Source of the DNA: JBGCED01 sp045106055
Lineage (GTDB): Bacteria > Pseudomonadota > Alphaproteobacteria > CBDDJK01
Length of the DNA: 21,925 bases
Assembly: GCA_045106055.1 (NCBI GenBank)
Contig: JBGCED010000056.1
Coordinates: 1-21,925, forward strand
Reading direction: 5' to 3'
Position numbers and translations under genes: made by a program. Under the pieces are notes generated by a model. That model worked only from the letters and a program-made list of their open reading frames with translations. It was not told the origin of the DNA and searched no databases. Below are positions 1-5,283 of the stretch, one piece after another (the first letter of the stretch is position 1; the number at the start of each line of letters is the position of its first letter).

Positions 1-341
1 TTTGGATCAATAATATTGCTTTCTAAATCATCATATCCAAGATTTTCGCGCAGCGCATCAATGATCATTTGCAGCCTGTCGGCAAAATCTTCATAGCTAA
101 GCGGGTCAACATGCCCTGTTTCGCGGTAAAGCTTGGTGAAACGCCTTAATATAACTTCAAGCTGTTCAAGCAACGCCCAGCTATCGCCAATTTCGGCAAG
201 ATTATGGGCGTTCATGCCCGCTTCATCTGCCAGCTGCTGCAACCAATCAAGCGATTGTGTATCGCCAGCTTGTGGCATGATTTGATTGAGTTTTGATGTT
301 GCCGAAACAGCCTTAGAATGTTTGGAGGGGTGCTTAGCCAT
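1..341 (-). CDS. Hypothetical protein, C-terminus cut off by window edge
   Basis: An open frame runs leftward from an ATG at 341-339 to the edge of the window with no stop, giving the first 113 residues of a protein that continues outside. AAAGG lies 7 bases before the ATG, a good ribosome binding site. The start is MAKHPSKHSKAVSATSK, a basic, serine-rich N-terminus. It is followed by a soluble, probably helical and acidic region rich in Leu, Glu and Asp (LDWLQQLADEAG, then SWALLEQLEVILRRFTKLYRETG, then FADRLQMIIDALRENLGYDD). There is no signal peptide or membrane segment in the visible part. I do not recognise the family. It is transcribed in the same direction as the 404-aa gene upstream, 153 bp away and separated from it by an AT-rich hairpin, so it may have its own promoter. 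That this is a real gene rests on the uninterrupted frame, the RBS and protein-like composition. Confidence 0.6.
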   Translation of the reverse strand, partial: MAKHPSKHSKAVSATSKLNQIMPQAGDTQSLDWLQQLADEAGMNAHNLAEIGDSWALLEQLEVILRRFTKLYRETGHVDPLSYEDFADRLQMIIDALRENLGYDDLESNIIDP

Positions 342-442
342 AAATGCGCCTTTAAATAATTCATCTTTAACCAAATAATTAAAGAATATAAACTAAATAA
401 GATTCGCGGCAATTACCAATAGTTTTTAAATAAAAAACACTG

Positions 443-465
443 AATACTTAAATGATTTAAGTATT
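443..465 (-). terminator. AT-rich inverted repeat, possible weak terminator of the 404-aa gene
   Basis: Perfect 10-bp inverted repeat AATACTTAAA / TTTAAGTATT (443-452 and 456-465) around a 3-base loop, starting about 30 bases past the stop codon at 495. Read on the minus strand the stem is followed after CAGTG by six T. The stem has only two G-C pairs, so it would be a weak intrinsic terminator. It could equally be a protein-binding palindrome in front of the partial gene. Confidence 0.4.
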
Positions 466-494
466 ACCCCAAATAATTGCCTCTATCATTGGCT

Positions 495-1709
495 TTAGGA
501 CATAATATCCATTTGGTGGGGGATGTGAGATGAATTGCGGATTTGCTGTATTTGCTCATAATGCTGAAGGGCGGCATAAATATTATCATGCGCAAGCCCG
601 CTTGATTGCGTGTTTGATGGTTGAGATTGCCCCAATCTTGCAGGGGGATTAAATTGAATTTCATCAAAAAGCGGCGAGCCAAATCCAGATTTTGGAATGA
701 TCGAAGCCGCAGGTTCGCTTTGATTGGCTGCCATTTGATTTGAAAAAACCGTTGCCATTTCTTGCAGATAAGCAACTGAGTTTTGGCTTAAAAACCCGTT
801 TCTGCGTGGCTGTTGGTCGCGATTTTCAAACAGGTCTGCTGCGCGCGCATTTATATCTGTTGTTACATTTATATCTGCTGTCATATTGGCTGGTGGGCTT
901 TCAAGCGCGGCTGGCGGCGCGGATTGATCCAAGATATTAAGCAGCGCTAATTTTTCTTGTGTCTGATGTTCATTTAAATCTGCGTCTGCAATTTCATTCT
1001 TTTCAATCGCCGCAAGCGGCTTGATTGTAACTGCGCTTGGCGGCGCTGCCGTTTGCGATGATTGAATTAACCCTGCAACGCTAAGCTGGTTTTTTAGCTC
1101 GGTTTGAAGATTTTTAAGCGCATCAAGGCTTGGTGGATTATCGGTTGGTGCGGTGCTTTCAGGGGCTGCGCTTATATTTGTTTTTTTTGCGTCTTGGTCT
1201 AAAGAAGCTTGATCTGTTTTATCTTGATTTACCCCAACAGCTGATAAGACATTACCGCCAATGGTTTTTCCCGTTGCATTTTGGGTTGCAAGATCAATGA
1301 TTGCCCCCAGCAATCCAATCGGTCCACCATATAATGTGCCGCCCATTAGCCTTGCGCCAGTGCTGGTTTCATCGCCTGTGGCATTTTGATAGAGTGAGTT
1401 AACAATCGGTATATTTTGCAATGGATTAATGACATCCACCAAATCAGAAAATTCAAATCCATTTTCACCAAATAGCCCCTGTTTTTCACTTGCTGTATTC
1501 TCATTTGGGGGATGATTTTGGGCTTCGTCGGTCAAAACAAATTGCTTTTGATTGATTGACGCTTGTTGATTCATTAGTGCTTGGAATCTTTGATTGTTTT
1601 CTTGATTGCTATGTTGCCGATTATTGAGCGCATCTTGGGGGCGTGATCTTGCAATGCCTGCGGTTTGGCTGTTTGTGCGCATTAAGCTATCGGTAAAAAT
1701 ATCGACCAT
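495..1709 (-). CDS. Uncharacterised alphaproteobacterial protein with glycine-rich DVINPLQ core
   Basis: 404 residues, function unknown. The N-terminus (MVDIFTDSLMRTNSQTAGIARSRPQ, quoted in part) is followed by a Gln/Asn-rich stretch. The only folded-looking part is residues about 87-158: DVINPLQNIPIVNSLYQ, then TGDE, then a hydrophobic glycine-rich segment (ARLMGGTLYGGPIGLLGAII) and ATGKTIGGNVLSAV. From memory, this DVINPLQ...TGDE...GG..GGPIG arrangement recurs in uncharacterised proteins of Rhodospirillales; no function is known to me. The segment resembles a glycine-zipper membrane or oligomerisation motif. The remaining 250 residues are low-complexity (Gln, Asn, Ala, Ser, Pro) and look disordered. 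No signal peptide is visible. AAGGG lies about 11 bases before the ATG. A 3 x 20-bp repeat and an 8-bp inverted repeat lie upstream and may control it. Reality as a gene is fairly sure; role is open. Confidence 0.75.
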   Translation of the reverse strand: MVDIFTDSLMRTNSQTAGIARSRPQDALNNRQHSNQENNQRFQALMNQQASINQKQFVLTDEAQNHPPNENTASEKQGLFGENGFEFSDLVDVINPLQNIPIVNSLYQNATGDETSTGARLMGGTLYGGPIGLLGAIIDLATQNATGKTIGGNVLSAVGVNQDKTDQASLDQDAKKTNISAAPESTAPTDNPPSLDALKNLQTELKNQLSVAGLIQSSQTAAPPSAVTIKPLAAIEKNEIADADLNEHQTQEKLALLNILDQSAPPAALESPPANMTADINVTTDINARAADLFENRDQQPRRNGFLSQNSVAYLQEMATVFSNQMAANQSEPAASIIPKSGFGSPLFDEIQFNPPARLGQSQPSNTQSSGLAHDNIYAALQHYEQIQQIRNSSHIPHQMDIMS

Positions 1710-1727
1710 TTTCTAATGACCCTTAAC

Positions 1728-1760
1728 ATTGCTTTTATATTTCAAAATAGTTAAAGCAAT
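1728..1760. promoter_or_regulatory. Inverted repeat upstream of the 404-aa gene
   Basis: ATTGCTTT (1728-1735) and AAAGCAAT (1753-1760) form a perfect 8-bp inverted repeat with 17 bases between, extendable to 10 bp with one mismatch. It begins 19 bp upstream of the ATG of the 404-aa gene, where a repressor site or promoter would sit. The AT-rich context makes chance occurrence possible. Confidence 0.25.
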
Positions 1761-1809
1761 TTTAATGCCACATTGATTAAACTTGGCTGGATTTCATTGA
1801 ATATTGTTA

Positions 1810-1869
1810 AAATTAAGGGAAATGGATGTAAATTAAGGGAAATAGATGTAAATTAAGGGAAATAGATGC
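1810..1869. repeat. Three tandem copies of a 20-bp repeat
   Basis: Units at 1810-1829, 1830-1849 and 1850-1869, consensus AAATTAAGGGAAATAGATGT. Unit 1 has G for A at position 15 and unit 3 ends in C instead of T; otherwise identical. It sits about 100-160 bp upstream of the 404-aa gene and directly beyond the end of the candidate minus-strand RNA. A 20-bp period is close to two DNA turns, which would put each copy on about the same face of the helix, as in iterated protein-binding sites. It codes for nothing (stops in every unit on the plus strand, TAA). Confidence 0.85.
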
Positions 1870-2037
1870 AAAAATGGGCTTGAAGCATCGCTTATGAAGG
1901 ATACCAAGCCCATTTTGTATGTTGCCTCGCAACATTATGATGTGCCTTAGTTGACCATTATTTCCATGAAAAATAAATGATTGTTAAGGCGTCTGTCGCA
2001 CGGCTCTGCAACAGATAAGTTCGCTTTTATTTAGCAT
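1866..2037 (-). ncRNA. Candidate structured small RNA (or leader RNA)
   Basis: The gap between rluD and the 404-aa gene contains, in order on the minus strand, a sigma70-like promoter (2071-2044), a 9-bp stem-loop (2015-1992, one G-U pair, 6-base loop), an A/U-rich single-stranded stretch, a 7-bp stem with 3-base loop (ATGTTGC/GCAACAT, 1919-1935) and a 12-bp terminator-like hairpin (1916-1871) followed by T residues. The predicted transcript is about 170 nt. The only open frames inside are a 17-codon one without a ribosome site and a shorter one, so a coding role is unlikely. I cannot match it to a named RNA family. Alternatives: the untranslated tail of rluD, or a 5' leader with attenuator for the 404-aa gene, which lies downstream on the same strand. 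All of this is inference from sequence layout; expression is unproven. Confidence 0.45.
1871..1916 (-). terminator. 12-bp hairpin, terminator-like, possibly bidirectional
   Basis: Perfect arms AAAATGGGCTTG (1871-1882) and CAAGCCCATTTT (1905-1916) with a 22-base loop that contains a further small AAGC/GCTT stem. On the minus strand the right arm ends in TTTTT then GCATC; on the plus strand it ends in TTTT. Best read as the end of the candidate minus-strand RNA and/or of rluD read-through. Confidence 0.55.
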
Positions 2038-2043
2038 GATTTG

Positions 2044-2071
2044 ATCTTATCACGATCAGAATCAAAGTCAA
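2044..2071 (-). promoter_or_regulatory. Predicted sigma70-type promoter reading leftward
   Basis: On the minus strand TTGACT (2071-2066), 16-base spacer, TAAGAT (2049-2044): 5/6 and 4/6 matches to the consensus hexamers. Expected start near 2037. It lies in non-coding DNA just past rluD and would drive the candidate small RNA. Confidence 0.4.
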
Positions 2072-2100
2072 CAAGGTTACTGTGCGCCCGCGATTAGCAC

Positions 2101-2126
2101 ATGCAGCAATCCTATGCTTGCTGCAT
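2101..2126 (-). other. Hairpin spanning the rluD stop codon
   Basis: ATGCAGCAA (2101-2109) and TTGCTGCAT (2118-2126) form a perfect 9-bp stem with an 8-base loop; the rluD stop codon (2112-2114) is in the loop. No T run follows, so it is not a classical intrinsic terminator. It could stabilise the 3' end of the mRNA. Confidence 0.4.
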
Positions 2127-3116
2127 CAGATCAACCAAATCTTGCATGTCGGCAGGAAGCTTGGCTTCAAAACGCAATGCAGTTGCGGTGATGGGGTGAA
2201 TAAAACCAAGCACGGATGCGTGCAGGGCTTGGCGGTTAAGGCTTAGCGGCATTTGTGCCTTTGCCGCATATTGTTTGGCGGATATTTTGCGGTTGCTATA
2301 ATATGTCTTATCGCCGACTAGCGGATGCCCTAGATCGGTCATATGCACCCTAATTTGATGGGTGCGTCCTGTTTGTAAATTGCATTTCACCACGGAAATA
2401 TTGGCGTGCGGGCTGTGATAAAGACAATCATAATCTGTAATTGCTTGTTTTGCGGTGCTGCTGGCAGAGGGGCGCATTTTCAAGCGGTCATAAGGATCAC
2501 GGGCTAATGCCTTGTCAATGCGCCCTTGCGCAGGGGCAGGCTTTCCCCAGCATAGCGCGATATAGCTGCGCTCTATGTGATGATCATGGAATAATGCGCT
2601 AAGCCCGTGATGGGCGCGCATGGTTTTTGCAACCACCAACAGCCCTGAAGTATCCTTGTCAATGCGGTGAACAATGCCAGGGCGCTGCGTTCCGCCAATT
2701 CCTTGTAAATCATCGCCGCAATGATGCAGTAAACCGTTCACCAGCGTATTGTCTGGATTTCCAGCCCCTGGATGCACCACCAGCCCCGCTTGCTTATTAA
2801 CAACCAGCAGCGCATCATCTTCATAGATAATATCAAGCTGCATGGCTTGCGGCATCGGCGTTGCCGCAACGGGCGCGGGCAGGGTTAAACACAGCATTGC
2901 GCCCTTTTTTAACTTTTTTGATGGGTTTAAACAGGGCGTTCCATCAATGCTTAAATGGCCTTGCTGAATTAGCGATGATAAACGGTTGCGGCTAAGCCCA
3001 TGATCTTGTAAATTATGATCCATGGCGACAAGGATAACCAATATATGATCCAGCCGCTTGCCTTCTTGCGTTGGGTCAACGGTAAAATTTAATGCTTGCG
3101 GCGTTGCTTGTGTCAT
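2112..3116 (-). CDS. rluD: Ribosomal large-subunit pseudouridine synthase, RluD family
   Basis: Predicted to isomerise uridines to pseudouridine in the helix 69 loop of 23S rRNA (positions 1911/1915/1917 in E. coli numbering), a late step of 50S maturation. 334 residues, normal for the family. An S4 RNA-binding domain covers about residues 19-78 (GKRLDHILV, then LSRNRLSSLIQQGHLSIDG). The catalytic domain starts near residue 95 (DIIYEDDALLVVNKQAGLVVHPG) and holds the signature HRIDKDTSGLLVVAK at 150-164, with Asp153 as the catalytic aspartate. The motif LQTGRTHQIRVHM follows near residue 243. The RluA/RluC/RluD paralogues are hard to separate by eye; RluD is favoured by the S4 domain, the GLVVHPGAGNPDNTLVNGLLHH segment and genomic habit in alphaproteobacteria, where rluD is often followed by rpoH. 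Here rpoH is absent and a non-coding region follows instead. A 16-bp tandem repeat lies directly upstream of the start. Confidence 0.93.
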   Translation of the reverse strand: MTQATPQALNFTVDPTQEGKRLDHILVILVAMDHNLQDHGLSRNRLSSLIQQGHLSIDGTPCLNPSKKLKKGAMLCLTLPAPVAATPMPQAMQLDIIYEDDALLVVNKQAGLVVHPGAGNPDNTLVNGLLHHCGDDLQGIGGTQRPGIVHRIDKDTSGLLVVAKTMRAHHGLSALFHDHHIERSYIALCWGKPAPAQGRIDKALARDPYDRLKMRPSASSTAKQAITDYDCLYHSPHANISVVKCNLQTGRTHQIRVHMTDLGHPLVGDKTYYSNRKISAKQYAAKAQMPLSLNRQALHASVLGFIHPITATALRFEAKLPADMQDLVDLMQQA

Positions 3117-3118
3117 TT

Positions 3119-3158
3119 ATGATTAAGCTCTGGTATAATTAATATCTGGTATGATTAA
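3119..3158. repeat. 16-bp tandem repeat, 2.5 copies, at the rluD 5' end
   Basis: Units 3127-3142 (GCTCTGGTATAATTAA) and 3143-3158 (TATCTGGTATGATTAA), plus a half copy ATGATTAA at 3119-3126. The array ends 2 bp from the rluD start codon, so it forms the 5' untranslated leader and perhaps part of the promoter. The repeated TTAAT(C/T)ATACCAGA on the minus strand could be a protein site or a slipped duplication. Confidence 0.7.
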
Positions 3159-3370
3159 GGTTTGGCTTGCCAATAAATTAGGTTAAAACTGCCAAAATGA
3201 TTGTAATTTTAAAGAATTTGGCTGTAATTATTTAAAAAAATTTAAATATTGGTAAAGAAATATTGGCTTTTTTGCAAATATTTATTATTTATACATAAAA
3301 GCATAGAATTTATGAAATGCTTTTAGCATTAAAATAATATAAATCACAAAATTTCAAGCGCAGGTCTATT

Positions 3371-3964
3371 ATGAAAATCCATTTAATCCGTAAATTCTCA
3401 TTTGCCAATATTGCGATTGCCGCGAAGCCATCAATCACTGGGCTTTTAATGCGCGCAGCAATGGTGGGCGGTTTGCTGTTTGGTGCAATGGGCGGAATAG
3501 AATCAAGCATGGCGCAAAGCGCATCCGAAAAATCGCTTGGCGCGTTTAAAAATTGGACTGCCTATGTCTATGATAATGATGATGGCCGCATTTGCACCAT
3601 GTGGTCAACCCCGACCAAATCCGAAGGCAATTATACGCGGCGCGGTAAAATTTGGGCATTTGTAACCCACCGCCCTGATATTAATACCCAAAATGAACTT
3701 GTGTTTCAGCAAGGCTATGCCGTTGATGGCGATAAAGCGGTAACGCTTACCATTGATGGTAAAAAGATGGAGGGCAGCTATACGCAAGATGAAACGATTT
3801 TTTATCATATTGCCCAAAGCACCGATATTGTAAATGCGATGCGGCGCGGAAATAGCATGATTATGAAATCAATATCCAGCAGGGGGACTTTAACCACGGA
3901 TCGCTATTCGCTGCTTGGCTTTACCGCAGCCCACCGCGCCATTACAGAAGCTTGCGCGCAATAG
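3371..3964 (+). CDS. Invasion-associated locus B (IalB) family secreted protein
   Basis: 197 residues, probably periplasmic. The family is named after Bartonella IalB, but members are widespread in free-living alphaproteobacteria and the molecular function is not known. The signal peptide is long: MKIHLIRKFS, then a hydrophobic stretch (ITGLLMRAAMVGGLLFGAMGG), with likely cleavage after Ala48 (SMA|Q). A shorter start at Met27 would give a more typical signal peptide but has no ribosome site; the ATG at 3371 has AGG 7 bases upstream. Family marks: FKNWTAYVYD near residue 59, ICTMWSTP, RGKIWAFVTHRPD, GYAVDG, IDGKKMEGSY, MRRGNSMIMK, SSRGTLTTDRYSLLGFTAAHRAITEAC. Cys75 and Cys195 are probably disulfide-bonded. 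rlmN follows after 14 bp, a pairing known in other alphaproteobacteria, so the two are likely co-transcribed. Confidence 0.88.
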   Translation: MKIHLIRKFSFANIAIAAKPSITGLLMRAAMVGGLLFGAMGGIESSMAQSASEKSLGAFKNWTAYVYDNDDGRICTMWSTPTKSEGNYTRRGKIWAFVTHRPDINTQNELVFQQGYAVDGDKAVTLTIDGKKMEGSYTQDETIFYHIAQSTDIVNAMRRGNSMIMKSISSRGTLTTDRYSLLGFTAAHRAITEACAQ

Positions 3965-3978
3965 ATATATAAAAGCAT

Positions 3979-5187
3979 ATGCAGCAGCCCCAACCCATAC
4001 CCAATCCCTCCAAAACCAATCTGATTGGGCATTCGCTTGATGATCTAACGGCGCTGATGGTGCGCCTAGAGCAGCCTAAATTTCGGGCAAAGCAGCTTTA
4101 TGGCTGGATTTACAATAAAGGGGTCACTGATTTTGACCAGATGCATAATATTTCTAAGCCGTTGCAGCACATACTGAATCAGGATTTTTCTTTAAGCCGC
4201 CCAGAAATTGCGGTGGATCAGCTGGCAATGGATGGCACGCGAAAATTTTTACTGAATTTGGATGCGCATGCTGCTGCCGAAATGGTCTATATTCCAGAAG
4301 AAAATCGCGGCACTTTATGTATCTCATCGCAAGTTGGCTGTTCTTTAACCTGTCTGTTTTGTCATACGGGAACCCAAAAGCTGGTGCGCAATTTAACAGC
4401 AGGAGAGATCGTTGCGCAGCTGATGCTGGCAAAGGATCGCTTGGGGGATTGGGGCGATCAGCAAGGCAAACAACAGGGCAATCCGCAAAATGATATGGAT
4501 GAGAATGATGATGAAAGTGGTTTTGTAAGAAACCGCCAAATCACGAATATTGTCTTTATGGGCATGGGCGAGCCTTTATATAATACGGATGAAGTCATTG
4601 CCGCGATTAAATTATTTACCGATGGCAACGGGCTTTCCTTAACAAAACGGCGGGTGACGGTTTCAACCTCTGGTGTTGTGCCTGAAATTCATAAGCTTGG
4701 CGCGGAAACTTCTGCGCCGCTTGCCGTATCGCTGCATGCTGTGAATGATGAATTGCGCGATCAGCTGGTGCCAATCAACCGTAAATACAAGCTGGATCAG
4801 CTGATGGATTCATTGCGGGAATATCCATCGCTGTCAAATGCAAGGCGCATCACCTTTGAATATATCATGCTGTCAGGGGTGAATGATTCTGATCAGCAAG
4901 CAAAAGCCCTTGCGCGTTTGATTGCGGGCATTCCTGCAAAGATCAATCTTATCCCATTTAACCCGTGGCCAGGTTCAAATTACGAACCATCCCCGCTTGA
5001 ACGCCAAGAAGCATTTTTGGCAATTTTGCGAAAAGCGGGCTATACCGCAACCTTGCGCAAAACTCGCGGGCAGGATATTTTGGCGGCATGCGGTCAATTA
5101 AAATCCGAATCCATGCGCATATCAAAACGCCAGCAGCAAGAGATTAACCAAAGCCGCATTGAAAAAGAATCCATTCTAGGGATTTAA
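3979..5187 (+). CDS. rlmN: Dual-specificity 23S rRNA A2503 / tRNA A37 C2-methyltransferase
   Basis: A radical-SAM enzyme that puts a methyl group on C2 of A2503 in 23S rRNA and of A37 in some tRNAs. 402 residues. The 4Fe-4S cysteines are Cys121, Cys125 and Cys128 (CSLTCLFC, the CX3CX2C arrangement of this family). Cys114 (TLCISSQVG) and Cys371 (ILAACGQL) match E. coli Cys118 and Cys355, which form the methyl-carrying and resolving pair, so the enzyme looks catalytically complete. VFMGMGEPLYN is the SAM-side GEP motif. Between the cluster motif and GEP (about residues 147-175) lies an extra Gln/Asn/Asp-rich stretch (GDQQGKQQGNPQNDMDENDD) that is low-complexity and probably a surface loop; alphaproteobacterial homologues often carry a loop here. 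The start is ATG at 3979, 14 bp after the ialB-like gene. The ribosome site is weak. Confidence 0.96.
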   Translation: MQQPQPIPNPSKTNLIGHSLDDLTALMVRLEQPKFRAKQLYGWIYNKGVTDFDQMHNISKPLQHILNQDFSLSRPEIAVDQLAMDGTRKFLLNLDAHAAAEMVYIPEENRGTLCISSQVGCSLTCLFCHTGTQKLVRNLTAGEIVAQLMLAKDRLGDWGDQQGKQQGNPQNDMDENDDESGFVRNRQITNIVFMGMGEPLYNTDEVIAAIKLFTDGNGLSLTKRRVTVSTSGVVPEIHKLGAETSAPLAVSLHAVNDELRDQLVPINRKYKLDQLMDSLREYPSLSNARRITFEYIMLSGVNDSDQQAKALARLIAGIPAKINLIPFNPWPGSNYEPSPLERQEAFLAILRKAGYTATLRKTRGQDILAACGQLKSESMRISKRQQQEINQSRIEKESILGI

Positions 5188-5219
5188 TGTCGCGTTTTTG
5201 CAAGATTTATCTGCCATCA

Positions 5220-5249
5220 TTGCCTAGTGACTATCTAGTAAGATATTAA
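5220..5249 (+). promoter_or_regulatory. Possible promoter of the dehydrogenase gene
   Basis: TTGCCT (5220-5225), 18-base spacer, TATTAA (5244-5249); both hexamers match 4/6. It lies in the 96-bp gap before the 811-aa gene. A duplicated GGGGAATAGG just before the ATG (5262-5280) supplies the ribosome binding site (GGGG at 5271, 7 bases from the A-rich spacer to ATG). Confidence 0.3.
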
Positions 5250-5283
5250 CATTTCATCTCATGGGGAATAGGGGAATAGGCAA

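Noticed and set aside
212..412. 66-codon minus-strand open frame near the left edge
   Set aside because: It overlaps the partial gene 1-341 in another frame. The partial gene has the better ribosome site, composition and unbroken frame to the edge.
1866..2037. 6S RNA or tmRNA as identity of the candidate minus-strand RNA
   Set aside because: The ends do not pair to form the long closing stem of 6S RNA, and no tag-peptide frame or tRNA-like acceptor piece is visible.
4440..4530. Frameshift or foreign insertion in rlmN
   Set aside because: The frame is continuous, all catalytic cysteines are present on both sides, and loops at this place are normal in alphaproteobacterial RlmN.
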